A DNA stretch of 64,000 nucleotides from an uncultured Acidobacteriota bacterium (GTDB lineage Bacteria > Acidobacteriota > UBA6911 > CAINFC01). The notes under the pieces are model-generated. The model was not told the DNA's origin. It did no database searches and was given only the letters and a program-made list of their open reading frames with translations. The stretch is taken from NCBI GenBank assembly GCA_903847975.1, contig CAINFC010000149.1:1-64000 (forward strand). Direction: 5' to 3'. A program made the translations under genes and the position numbers. Shown piece by piece: positions 16,803 to 25,075 of the stretch (positions are counted from its first letter, which is position 1; every line of letters starts with the position of its first letter).

Positions 16803-17779
16803 CAGCGCGTCTTCCAGTATTCCAGGGCCGGCCCGCGGATGGTGTCGAACTTTCCGCTTCCCGCCCGGGCGCGCAGCGCGGCCATCTGCTCTTCCGGCAA
16901 TGGCCGGAACGACTGCGCGGTGCGGACGTCGTCCTCCAGCTGCCCGATGGTGTTGAAGCCCAGAGCGGCGGCGGTAATCGGCAGGCTCAAGGTATAGCGC
17001 AGGCAGTCCCCGGCGCTGAAGGTTCGCAGCAGAAAGGCGTTGCCGAACACCTTGATCGCCAGGCAGCCCAGCCCCTTCTCCCGGGCCGCAGGCAGGGCGG
17101 TCTTTTCGAAGCTCATCTCCACCGAATCCGAAAAGCAGGTATCGGCCACATGCAGGGGCATCAGCGCGGTATCGAACCGCTCGGCGCGGCGCAGCATTTC
17201 CAGGTGCACCCTGGGATCCCGACAGTTGGTGTAGCCGATGAAGCGGCACTTGCCCGCCTTTTTGGCCTCCTGGAAGGCTTCCATGGCGCCCCCGGGCTGA
17301 AAGATCTGCTCGACCTCGGCCATGCGGTTGACCCCGTGCAGTTGCCAGAGGTCCACGTAATCGGTCTTCATGCGCTGCAGCGAGGTTTCCAGCTCCTCCA
17401 TGGCCCCTTTGCGGGTGCGCTGCCCGGACTTGGTAGTCAGAAAGATTTTTTTACGGAACGGCGGAATGGCGGCTCCGTAGACATCCTCCGCCTTGCCGTC
17501 AAAGTAGCTGCGGGCCATATCGAAGTAGTTCACCCCCAGATCGTAGGCCCGGCGGACCACGGCCACCCCTTCTTCCATGGAAACCAGATGAAACCGCGCC
17601 CCGCCCATGCCGATGACGGTCAGGTTCACGCCGGTTTTCCCCAGGGGGCGCGTCGGGATTCCGCCCGCTTTCACCTTGGGCGGTTTGGCGGAAGCAAGGC
17701 CGCACAGTCCGGCAAAAGCGGCCCCGGCAAAGGACCGGCGCTTCCAGAGCATGGTGCCAGGCAGGATGCATTGACTCAT
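16802..17779 (-). CDS. Tat-exported aldo/keto reductase
   Basis: A 325-residue protein. KRRSFAGAAFAGLCGLASA near the N-terminus looks like a twin-arginine signal. The AKR fold shows GVNYFDMARSY (catalytic Asp and Tyr), TKSG (Lys) and DLWQLHGV (His), so the catalytic tetrad is present. These enzymes reduce aldehydes or ketones, or oxidise sugars, with NAD(P). A Tat-exported form with bound cofactor is known in several phyla. AAGGAGCAACTC precedes the chosen ATG. The gene overlaps the downstream metallo-hydrolase gene and is divergent from the trans-sulfuration gene. Confidence 0.82.
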   Translation of the reverse strand: MSQCILPGTMLWKRRSFAGAAFAGLCGLASAKPPKVKAGGIPTRPLGKTGVNLTVIGMGGARFHLVSMEEGVAVVRRAYDLGVNYFDMARSYFDGKAEDVYGAAIPPFRKKIFLTTKSGQRTRKGAMEELETSLQRMKTDYVDLWQLHGVNRMAEVEQIFQPGGAMEAFQEAKKAGKCRFIGYTNCRDPRVHLEMLRRAERFDTALMPLHVADTCFSDSVEMSFEKTALPAAREKGLGCLAIKVFGNAFLLRTFSAGDCLRYTLSLPITAAALGFNTIGQLEDDVRTAQSFRPLPEEQMAALRARAGSGKFDTIRGPALEYWKTR

Positions 17780-17801
17780 GAGTTGCTCCTTGGAAAACGT
17801 G

Positions 17802-17830
17802 TTGAATGATTCCGACAAGCATATTATCCT
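17802..17830 (+). promoter_or_regulatory. Divergent promoter region, aldo/keto reductase and trans-sulfuration genes
   Basis: On the plus strand TTGAAT (17802-17807), a 17-bp spacer and TATCCT (17825-17830) precede the PLP enzyme. On the minus strand TTGTTC, a 16-bp spacer and GATAAT overlap the same place and could serve the reductase operon, so the two units may be co-regulated. Confidence 0.45.
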
Positions 17831-17911
17831 ATTCGTAATCAGGAGAACAACGCCGGCGGCTCGCCCGCCGGAAAATGAGAACCGGAAGCGAACAGAAAGG
17901 GATGGCGACGG

Positions 17912-19105
17912 ATGGACCCGAGCAGGACTTTTTTCACACAGGCCGTGCACGCCGGGATGGAGGATAATCCCGAAGCTCACGGGAAGCCGGTCTCCGTGCC
18001 GATTCACGCGGCGGTCACCTATACCTATGAGAAAATGGAAGATCTTTCCGCGGCGCTGCATGAAAACCGCGGATACTGCTACGCCCGCTACGGCAGCCCT
18101 ACGGTTTCCGCACTGGAAAGGGCGGTGGCGGAGCTGGAGGGCACGGAGGATGCCGCCGCCTATGCCTCCGGCATGGGCGCCCTGCACGGGGCCTTCGCCC
18201 AGGCCGGCATCACCCCCCGGCGGCCGGTGCTTTCCGCCCGCAACATCTACGGCGCCACGGACGTCCTGCTGCGCCGGATGTTTGCCGCCCAGGAAGCCCT
18301 GCACTTCGTGGAGATCACCGCAGAGGCTGCCTGGAAGGCGGCCATCGAGCGGCTGCGGCCGGCGGCCGTTTTCCTGGAAATCATCAGCAACCCGCTGCTC
18401 AAGATTCCGGAGGTCCCGGAAATCGTGCGCTGGGCCCATCGGCATGACGCCCTGGTGATCGTTGACAACACCTTCGCCACGCCGTTTCTTTACCGCCCCG
18501 CGGCCGACGGAGCGGATCTGATCCTCCACTCGGCCACCAAGTACTTCGGCGGACACGGCGACGTCCTCGGCGGGGTGGCGGCCGGCGGAGCGGAGCGGGT
18601 CCGGGAGCTGCGCTTCCAGCAGCGGTCCTTCGGGGCCAACCTGGGACCCTTCGAAGCCTGGACCGTGCTGCGCGGGCTGCGCACCCTGCCCCTGCGGATG
18701 CGGGAGCACTGCGCCAACGCCCTGCAGGTGGCCTCCTGGCTGCAGCGGCAGCCGATGATTTCCCGGGTGATCTATCCCGGGCTTCCGGACCATCCGGACC
18801 ACGGCCGGGCCGCCCGGCTTTTCCGCCCGGGCTGCTTCGGGGGAATCGTCTCCTTCGAGATCCGCCACGCCGGCCAGCCGGAAGTGTTCCGCTTCATGGA
18901 AGCCCTGCGGCTGATCCTGACCGCCACCAGCCTGGGGGACGTTTACACCCTGCTGCTCTACCCGGCGCAGTCCAGCCACCACGCCCTGGGAAGCGAGGAG
19001 CGGTTGCGGCAGGGAATCAGCGACGGGCTGCTGCGGCTTTCGGTGGGAATCGAGTCGGCGGAAGACATCATCGCCGACCTGGACCAGGCGCTCCGGCGCA
19101 TCTGA
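17912..19105 (+). CDS. Cys/Met metabolism PLP-dependent enzyme (trans-sulfuration family)
   Basis: A 397-residue enzyme of the cystathionine gamma-synthase / gamma-lyase / O-acetylhomoserine sulfhydrylase family. The PLP lysine is in HSATKYFGGHGD. Other landmarks are ARYGSPTVSALE near the N-terminus, AYASGMGA, and VIVDNTFATP (Asp that contacts the PLP nitrogen). The length is normal. Members make or break C-S bonds in cysteine, homocysteine and methionine, so this gene links the surrounding sulfatase region to sulfur metabolism. Which reaction it catalyses cannot be decided. AGAAAGGGATGG lies before the ATG. It is followed 13 bp later by a secreted protein gene. Confidence 0.87.
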   Translation: MDPSRTFFTQAVHAGMEDNPEAHGKPVSVPIHAAVTYTYEKMEDLSAALHENRGYCYARYGSPTVSALERAVAELEGTEDAAAYASGMGALHGAFAQAGITPRRPVLSARNIYGATDVLLRRMFAAQEALHFVEITAEAAWKAAIERLRPAAVFLEIISNPLLKIPEVPEIVRWAHRHDALVIVDNTFATPFLYRPAADGADLILHSATKYFGGHGDVLGGVAAGGAERVRELRFQQRSFGANLGPFEAWTVLRGLRTLPLRMREHCANALQVASWLQRQPMISRVIYPGLPDHPDHGRAARLFRPGCFGGIVSFEIRHAGQPEVFRFMEALRLILTATSLGDVYTLLLYPAQSSHHALGSEERLRQGISDGLLRLSVGIESAEDIIADLDQALRRI

Positions 19106-19118
19106 GAGAGAGGAACCC

Positions 19119-20744
19119 ATGATCCGAAAGATTCCCTGTTCCTGGTCCCGCCTGGCACTGGCCGCCTGGCTTTCCGTGGCCGCCATTCAGGCCCAGACGG
19201 CGGAAGAGAAGCAGCTTGCCCGGGCCCGGGATTCGGCACGCATCGCCGGCTATTCGCTGGGCAAGGTGCAGCGCTGGCTGCGGGAAATCTGCCTGCCGGC
19301 CATCGATCCCGACACCGGGCTGTTCCGCGATTTCGGGGAGAAGACCGAGACCTGGAATTACCGCGACACGGCCGCCGACTGCTATCCCTTCGTGGTCTGG
19401 GCAGCCTACCTGACCGACACCGATGTTTTTCAGGGAGCCATGCGGCGCATCCTCCAGGCGGAGCAAAAGCTCTGCAACCGGGTCGACCGCCTGCCGGTCG
19501 ATTACAGCTTCCGCACCCGGCGCCAGGCGGAGGTGACGCCCGACCAGATGGTATTCGGGGCCAGCGAGTACGTCAAGGACGGCCTGGTGGCCATCGTGGA
19601 GCTGACCGGACGGAACGAGTGGTTCGAGCGCTACCGGGGCATCGTGGACGACCTCTTTGCCCATGCGGCCTACGACACTCCGTACGGAAAAATCCCGTCG
19701 GACAACGTGGAAGTCAACGGAGACCTCCTGCAGGCCCTGCCGCGGCTCTACACCATGACCGGAGACCGCAAATACCTGGAGTGGGCGCACCGCATCGCCG
19801 ACCGCTACCTCAAGCCCGGCGGCTTCGTGCCTGCCCGCCTTTCCGACCACGGCTGCGAGATCATCGGCGGCCTGGGGCTGCTCCTGGCAGTGGACGCCAC
19901 CGCCGACCCCCCCAAAGCAAAAGAGTACGAGCCCCACTACCGCTATATGGCCGACCAGATCCTTCTGCGGGGCACCAATTCGGACGGAATCGTCGTCGGC
20001 GACCTGCAGCCGGCCGTCGGCCCGCACGACAACGTCGTCACCCGGGACGGCTGGGGCTACGACTACGTGGGATTGCTGGACTACGACATGGCCCTGCCGC
20101 AGCCGCGCTATACCAATTACATTCGCTTTGCCATGGGCAACCTGCTCAAGCCGCGCTACCGGAATTTCAACTGGGACCACAGCTCCCGCGACAACCTGGC
20201 CGACTCCGTGGAAGGAGGATTGTACCTGCTCCAGTACCTCCCGGTGGAGGCCGCCTTTGCCTGGGCCGACCGGGAAACGGCTCTGGTCCTGGCCGACGAA
20301 GCGAATCCCGACCGGCTCTGGGAGACCCAGAAGCTGGAGGCCAACGCGGTGCGCACCGTGCTGATTCACGCCATGCTGCACACCTGCAACACCATCGCCC
20401 GGCCCTGGCGCGGCGACCTGCAGCTCGGCGCCGCCCCGCTCGACGGCGGGTTGGTGGCGGTCATGAAGGCCGAAAAAGATTACCGCGGCCTGCTGCAGTT
20501 CGACATTCCCCGGCACCGCGCCTGGTTCCGCTTCGAGAAAAACTGGCCGCGCATGAACACCATGCCGGAATGGTTTGTGGTGGAACCGGGATGCCGCTAC
20601 GCCTGGAAGGACCTGGCGGACGGCACGGACAAGGAATACTCCGGCGAGCAGCTCTCCCGGGGGATCGAGGTACGGCTGCGGGCCGGACAGATGCGCTCGT
20701 GGAGGCTGCAGCCCCTGCCGGGCGCGGGCGCAGCGCCCCGCTGA
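19119..20744 (+). CDS. Secreted protein with six-hairpin glycosidase-like fold
   Basis: A 541-residue protein with a Sec signal (about residues 10-25, cleavage near IQAQTAEE). The body shows repeated helix pairs with aromatic, Asp-rich turns (NYRDTAADCYPFVVWAAYL, NVEVNGDLLQALPRLY, YLEWAHRIADRYL). This is the pattern of (alpha/alpha)6-barrel glycoside hydrolases and epimerases. The last 100 residues are beta-rich, as in heparinase-like or unsaturated glucuronyl hydrolase-like enzymes. I cannot name a family. Catalytic residues are not assigned. It lies between a trans-sulfuration gene and a convergent sulfatase, which fits a role in breakdown of a sulfated carbohydrate, as inference. Confidence 0.6.
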   Translation: MIRKIPCSWSRLALAAWLSVAAIQAQTAEEKQLARARDSARIAGYSLGKVQRWLREICLPAIDPDTGLFRDFGEKTETWNYRDTAADCYPFVVWAAYLTDTDVFQGAMRRILQAEQKLCNRVDRLPVDYSFRTRRQAEVTPDQMVFGASEYVKDGLVAIVELTGRNEWFERYRGIVDDLFAHAAYDTPYGKIPSDNVEVNGDLLQALPRLYTMTGDRKYLEWAHRIADRYLKPGGFVPARLSDHGCEIIGGLGLLLAVDATADPPKAKEYEPHYRYMADQILLRGTNSDGIVVGDLQPAVGPHDNVVTRDGWGYDYVGLLDYDMALPQPRYTNYIRFAMGNLLKPRYRNFNWDHSSRDNLADSVEGGLYLLQYLPVEAAFAWADRETALVLADEANPDRLWETQKLEANAVRTVLIHAMLHTCNTIARPWRGDLQLGAAPLDGGLVAVMKAEKDYRGLLQFDIPRHRAWFRFEKNWPRMNTMPEWFVVEPGCRYAWKDLADGTDKEYSGEQLSRGIEVRLRAGQMRSWRLQPLPGAGAAPR

Positions 20745-20770
20745 GCCGGCCGCCGGCCCGGATCCGGCGC

Positions 20771-22120
20771 CTATTTCCGGTCCACGTCCTTTTCCCAGGC
20801 CTGCAGCTCTTTCTGCAGCTGGGCCACCAGGTCGGAGCGGCTTTCGTAAAAGTTGAGGCCCTCGCTGATATCGAAGCCCAGGTTGAAAAGGTAGGGCTTC
20901 TGCGGCGTCAGGTAGAGCTTCCAGTCGTCCCGGATCACCGCCCTCTCCCTCTGCCGGCGGCCGCCGTGGCGCCAGAACAGGGCGCGCTTGGGGAGCGACT
21001 TCAGCTCGCCGAGCGCCGGCCAAAGGGAAATCCCGTCCGGCCGCAGGTCATCCGGCAGGGGGCACCCGCAGGCTTCGGCCACGGTGGGCAGAAAGTCGAT
21101 GCCCATGGCCGCTTCCATCAGGATCATGTTGGCCCGGACCCGCCCGGGCCAGAAGGCGATCGCCGGCACGCGGATTCCTCCCTCGCGCAGCATTCCCTTG
21201 CCGCCGCTCAGGTGGGCGTTGGAGCCGGGCACCCGGGCCCCGTTGTCGGAGCAGAAGAACAGGAAGGTGTCGTTCTCCAGGCCCAGCTGCTTCAGGCTTT
21301 CCATGACCCGGCCCACGGAAGCGTCCAGGGCCTCCACCATCTCGCGATAGGCATTCGCCTGGTCTTCGCGCACGCCTTCCGCCGGCCCCGCGTCCCCGGG
21401 CTTCCGGTACGCTTCGTCTTTCTTCCCCTGGTAAGGATAGTGAGCGGCCGCGTGGGAAAGGAAAAGGCAGAAGGGCTCGGCCCGGTGCTGCTCCATGAAG
21501 CGGATGCCGTGCTGGGTGATCAGGTCGGTCACATACCCTTTTTCTTCGCTGCGCCGGTCGTTGATCCACCAGTCCCGGGCGCCCTGGATGTCGAGGTGGC
21601 TGTGATAGTCGATGCTCTCGCTCAGAAAGCCGCGGAATTCATCGAAGCCCTGGCGCAGGGGGCGGGACTCCTCGGCGCCGCCGAGGAACCACTTCCCGAA
21701 TAGCGCCGTCGGATAGCCGGCCTTTTTCAGCATCCGGACGAAGGTAAACTCCCCGGGAGGCAGGGCCTGTCCCGTCAGGCTTCTGCCGGGCCCCGTTTCT
21801 CCTTCCAGCCCGAAGCGCTGCGGATAGCGCCCGGTCAGCAGCGCGGCCCGCGGCGGTCCGTCCACCGGGCTGTTGGAGTGAAAATTGTAAAAGCGCATGC
21901 CGCGCCGGGCCAGGGCGTCCAGGTGGGGCGTCCGGATATAGGTGCCGCGGAAGCACCGCAGATCCCCGAACCCGAGGTCGTCCGCCAGGATCAGGATGAC
22001 GTTCGGCTTGCGGGACTCCGGCGGACCGGCAAAGGAGCGCGAGGAGGCCACGGAAGCCGCCCAGGCGCCCGATCCGAGCATCCGGGCGAAACGGCGCCTG
22101 GTGAGCGGGCTGACATTCAT
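20771..22120 (-). CDS. Tat-exported sulfatase-family protein with degenerate active site
   Basis: A 449-residue protein. The N-terminus LTRRRFARMLGSGAWAASVA is a twin-arginine signal. The family start NVILILADDLGFGDL (metal Asp pair 47-48) and the later LFFCSDNGARVPGSN are intact. The nucleophile motif C/S-x-P-S/T-R is replaced by DGPPR (Asp87 to Arg91), so there is no Cys or Ser to form formylglycine. It may be inactive, a binding protein, or a hydrolase with different chemistry. ATG at 22120 follows AAGGATGAATGT; the longer frame upstream has no support. Its 3' end faces the secreted six-hairpin-like gene. Confidence 0.85.
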   Translation of the reverse strand: MNVSPLTRRRFARMLGSGAWAASVASSRSFAGPPESRKPNVILILADDLGFGDLRCFRGTYIRTPHLDALARRGMRFYNFHSNSPVDGPPRAALLTGRYPQRFGLEGETGPGRSLTGQALPPGEFTFVRMLKKAGYPTALFGKWFLGGAEESRPLRQGFDEFRGFLSESIDYHSHLDIQGARDWWINDRRSEEKGYVTDLITQHGIRFMEQHRAEPFCLFLSHAAAHYPYQGKKDEAYRKPGDAGPAEGVREDQANAYREMVEALDASVGRVMESLKQLGLENDTFLFFCSDNGARVPGSNAHLSGGKGMLREGGIRVPAIAFWPGRVRANMILMEAAMGIDFLPTVAEACGCPLPDDLRPDGISLWPALGELKSLPKRALFWRHGGRRQRERAVIRDDWKLYLTPQKPYLFNLGFDISEGLNFYESRSDLVAQLQKELQAWEKDVDRK

Positions 22121-22298
22121 ACATTCATCCTTGCAAGAAAATGATCGGTTGATGCTTTCCGGGAAGCCGTTCCTGACCCTTCCCTGTCCCCGTGCCATTT
22201 CCCATGCCGGTACGCGGAGACGCCTCCCACGATTATTCTAGCCCAAGAAAATTTTTTCGTCTCCCGGAAAAAGCGCTACAATTCTGCAGGAAAAGAAT

Positions 22299-23195
22299 AT
22301 GGAAAGCACATCGGAAAAGAAAACCGCCTTAACGGAAAAGGTACGGGTGGCGGCCGTACAGATGGTCTCCGGGCCGGAGGTGGCCGAAAACCTGGAAACC
22401 GCCTCCCGGCTGGTAGCCGAGGCCGCGGGCCGGGGCGCCCGGTTGGTTCTGCTCCCCGAGTATTTCGCCATCATGGGCCGCCGGGACAAGGACAAAGTCA
22501 AGGCCCGGGAGGAGGAGGGGCGCGGCCCGATCCAGGAATTTCTGGCCGCCACCGCGGCCCGGCACCGGATCTGGCTGGTCGGCGGATCGGTCCCCCTGGC
22601 GGTTCCCGAACCGGACAAGATCGCCAACAGCTGCCTGGTCTTTGACCCGCAGGGGCAAAGGGCGGCGCGCTACGACAAGATCCACCTGTTCCGCTTCCAT
22701 CTGCCGTCGGATCGCTACGACGAGTCGCTGACCATTCGGCCCGGCAGCCGGCCGGTTGTTCTGCCGACTCCCTTGGCCTCCGTCGGCCTTACGATCTGCT
22801 ACGACATACGCTTCCCCGAGCTCTACCGGGCGCTGGGGCGGATCGACCTGGTCCTGGTCCCCGCGGCTTTCACCGAAACCACCGGCCGGGATCACTGGGA
22901 AATTCTGCTCCGGGCCCGGGCCATCGAAAACCAGTGCTACCTGCTGGCCTCGGCGCAGGGCGGACGACACGAGAGCGGCCGGGAAACCCACGGCAACAGC
23001 ATGCTGATCGATCCCTGGGGAAGAATTATGGACCGCCTGGCCAAGGGGCCGGGAATCGTAGTGGGAGACCTGGACCCGGCACAATTGCAGGAGGTACGGC
23101 AGAAGCTGCCGGCCCTGGAACACCGCGTCTTTGCGGTGGAGGCCCCCGGGCCGTCCCGGGAAACGGATCCCGTCGGAAAGGGAAAAAACGGCTGA
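22299..23195 (+). CDS. Carbon-nitrogen hydrolase (nitrilase family, NIT1/NIT2-like)
   Basis: A 298-residue enzyme with the family Glu-Lys-Cys triad: LLPEYFAIMG (Glu), YDKIHLFRF (Lys) and LTICYDIRFPELYR (Cys). The whole arrangement, including DKIHLFRF and SAQGGRHESGRETHGNSM, resembles deaminated-glutathione amidase and omega-amidase (NIT1/NIT2), which repair transamination side products. Cytoplasmic. AGGAAAAGAAT precedes the ATG. It overlaps the downstream thioesterase gene by TGATG, so the two are coupled. Confidence 0.88.
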   Translation: MESTSEKKTALTEKVRVAAVQMVSGPEVAENLETASRLVAEAAGRGARLVLLPEYFAIMGRRDKDKVKAREEEGRGPIQEFLAATAARHRIWLVGGSVPLAVPEPDKIANSCLVFDPQGQRAARYDKIHLFRFHLPSDRYDESLTIRPGSRPVVLPTPLASVGLTICYDIRFPELYRALGRIDLVLVPAAFTETTGRDHWEILLRARAIENQCYLLASAQGGRHESGRETHGNSMLIDPWGRIMDRLAKGPGIVVGDLDPAQLQEVRQKLPALEHRVFAVEAPGPSRETDPVGKGKNG

Positions 23196-23959
23196 TGGAA
23201 AATCTCTGGACCGGATCCTTCACCGTGCGCGCCGGAGAGGCGGACCTGTACGGCAGAGCCAGTCTGCGAACCCTTTCCCAGTACCTGGAAGAGGCCGCCT
23301 ATCGTCATGCCGACCGGCTTGGATTCAGCTACCACCCCATGCGGGAGAAAGGAGTCTTCTGGGTTCTTTTCCGGATGCGCCTGGAAGTGGACCGCTACCC
23401 GCAGTGGACGGAAGAGGTCGAGCTGGAAACCTGGGCCCGCGGCTTTTCTAGGCTGTTTGCCCGCCGCGACTTCCTGATCCGCGATGCCCGGAGCCAGGTC
23501 ATCGGGCGGGCCTCGAGCCAGTGGCTGCTGCTCGGCCTGGAAAACCGGCGTCCGGTCCGCCCGGAAACCGTTTTTTCCATGCCGGCCGAAGGCACGGAGA
23601 GGAGCGCTCTGCCGGCCGATCCGGGAGCCGCACCCCAGGCGACCTCCTATTCCGAAAGCCACCGGATCGCCGCCCGCTACGGCGACCTGGATGTCAACCG
23701 GCACGTGAACCATACCCGCTATGTCGAATGGGCCCTGAACTGCATGGAGCCCGGATGGTACGCCCACCGAACCATCCGGACTCTGCAGATGGAATACCTG
23801 GAGGAAACGCGGGACTCCTGCCCCATCCGCCTGGAAAAGGGGCCCCTGGACAGCCGGTCCCTGGCCATTCGAGCCGTGCGGGAAGATACCGGAAAAGCCG
23901 TTTTTCACGCATTTCTTCAGTGGGACGACACACCGATCCCCTGTGAACCAACCTCTTGA
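23195..23959 (+). CDS. Acyl-ACP thioesterase (double hotdog)
   Basis: A 254-residue protein with two tandem hotdog domains. The N-terminal domain has EADLYGRASLRTLSQYLEEAAYRHADRLG; the C-terminal one has RYGDLDVNRHVNHTRYVEW, the conserved Asp-Asn-His region of the FatA/FatB-like family. It releases fatty acids from acyl carrier protein and may set membrane lipid or storage lipid chain length. The start overlaps the nitrilase stop (TGATG). The longer upstream frame is a shadow of the nitrilase gene. Confidence 0.85.
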   Translation: MENLWTGSFTVRAGEADLYGRASLRTLSQYLEEAAYRHADRLGFSYHPMREKGVFWVLFRMRLEVDRYPQWTEEVELETWARGFSRLFARRDFLIRDARSQVIGRASSQWLLLGLENRRPVRPETVFSMPAEGTERSALPADPGAAPQATSYSESHRIAARYGDLDVNRHVNHTRYVEWALNCMEPGWYAHRTIRTLQMEYLEETRDSCPIRLEKGPLDSRSLAIRAVREDTGKAVFHAFLQWDDTPIPCEPTS

Positions 23960-23974
23960 CGAAAGGAAAAAACG

Positions 23975-24721
23975 ATGCGCTTAAAACTCATGTCTCTGCT
24001 GCTTATGGTGCTCCTGGTTTTCGGATGGACGAGCGGAGAGCTCTCCGCCAAAGGGAAGATCCGGGTTCTGCTGGTTACCGGGGACGATGCCGCTCCTTCG
24101 CACGACTGGAAGGAAATCGCCAAAGCCACCACGGACGTGCTGGTGCAGTCCGGCAGGTTTGATGTCAAAATCAGCGAGGAAATGACCGTTCTGGAATCCG
24201 ATAGGCTGGCGAAGGATTACGATCTCATTTTTCTGACCCGCTACAACCGCAAGGGAACCCTGTCCGACAAGGGAAAAGAGAACCTGCTGGCCTTCGTCCG
24301 CAGCGGCAAAGGATTTGCCCTTTCCCACCTGGCCAGCGCCTCCTTCCCGGAGTGGGGCGAATTCCGCAAAATGGTCGGCCGCTACTGGGTCATGAAGCAG
24401 TCGGGACACGGGCCTCGTTCGGTTTTCAAAAACAGGATCGTGGATTCCAGGCATCCGATTACCCGGGGGATTTCCGACTTCGATACCGACGACGAGCTTT
24501 ATGCCAAGCTGCAGGGAGAGGAAAAAATCAACGTGCTGGTCACCGCCGATTCCGACTGGAGCAAAAAGACCGAGCCGCTGGTGTTTACCCTGAGCTACGG
24601 CAAGGGCCGGGTGTTCCAGGAAGCCTACGGCCACGACAGCAAAGCCATTCACACCCCGGAAGTAGCCAGGATCATCGTTCGCGGCTGCGAGTGGGCGGCC
24701 ACCGGCAAGGTTTCGAAATAG
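23975..24721 (+). CDS. Secreted ThuA-domain protein
   Basis: A 248-residue protein with a Sec signal (LMSLLLMVLLVFGW, cleavage near LSAKGK). The rest matches the ThuA (trehalose-utilisation, class I glutamine-amidotransferase-like) fold: RVLLVTGDDAAPSHDW, YDLIFLTRYN, a nucleophile-elbow-like SGKGFALSHLASASF, and the C-terminal LVFTLSYGKGRVFQEAYGHD. ThuA proteins are linked to sugar metabolism, but no Cys sits at the elbow, so amidotransferase activity is not expected. GAAAGGAAAAAACG precedes the ATG, 15 bp after the thioesterase stop. Confidence 0.82.
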   Translation: MRLKLMSLLLMVLLVFGWTSGELSAKGKIRVLLVTGDDAAPSHDWKEIAKATTDVLVQSGRFDVKISEEMTVLESDRLAKDYDLIFLTRYNRKGTLSDKGKENLLAFVRSGKGFALSHLASASFPEWGEFRKMVGRYWVMKQSGHGPRSVFKNRIVDSRHPITRGISDFDTDDELYAKLQGEEKINVLVTADSDWSKKTEPLVFTLSYGKGRVFQEAYGHDSKAIHTPEVARIIVRGCEWAATGKVSK

Positions 24722-24891
24722 CGCGCACCGGCCGCCTGCGTGCGGCCGTCAAGGGAAGATAATCTCGCAAAAAAAGTCTTTGTTCAGAGTTCAAGCTTTG
24801 GTTTGCGTGGCACAAGCGGAAACCTGCTCGCAGCCCGCAGCCTGAAGGCTGTACTCAAAACGGCTTTCGTTTGTAGGTTTGTTTTCGGCTG

Positions 24892-25013
24892 GCTACTTTT
24901 TGCAGCTTCATCGTGGAAGGCGGCCCGGAAAAAAGTGGTGCATACGTCCGGGTCTGCCGTCCCTGCGGGACTTTGCCTCGAAATAACAGCAGGCCAGTCC
25001 CGTTGGACGGCAG
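24892..25013. repeat. Relict transposable-element end plus nested stem-loop repeat
   Basis: The 354-bp stretch 24722-25075 holds no gene. A 20-nt segment at 24892-24911 matches 18 of 20 bases of the right terminal inverted repeat of the MITE-like element at 53273-53538. Next to it, CTGCCGTCC (24954-24962) pairs with GGACGGCAG (25005-25013), with an inner GGGACT/AGTCCC stem. The segment 24955-24989 recurs near 39052-39087 with 33 of 36 positions shared. A separate 7-bp stem CGGCCGC/GCGGCCG sits at 24729-24748, just after the ThuA gene. Confidence 0.5.
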
Positions 25014-25022
25014 GGCAAGCGG

Positions 25023-25057
25023 GGGGAGGGCAGCAACCGGGCGCCGCAGCCCTCCCC
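25023..25057 (-). terminator. Hairpin downstream of the DUF4340 gene
   Basis: GGGGAGGGC (25023-25031) pairs perfectly with GCCCTCCCC (25049-25057), 19 bp beyond the DUF4340 stop. There is no clear T-run in the minus direction, so termination is plausible but not certain. Confidence 0.4.
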
Positions 25058-25075
25058 AATCCGATCGGATCGTGC

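Noticed and set aside
17780-17911. SAM or other sulfur riboswitch before the trans-sulfuration gene
   Set aside because: The leader is short (about 75 nt after the likely start) and shows no conserved riboswitch core; a divergent promoter explains the stretch.
19068-21023. 651-codon open frame on the minus strand
   Set aside because: Shadow of the secreted six-hairpin-like gene and part of the sulfatase-like gene, with low-complexity composition and no family motif.
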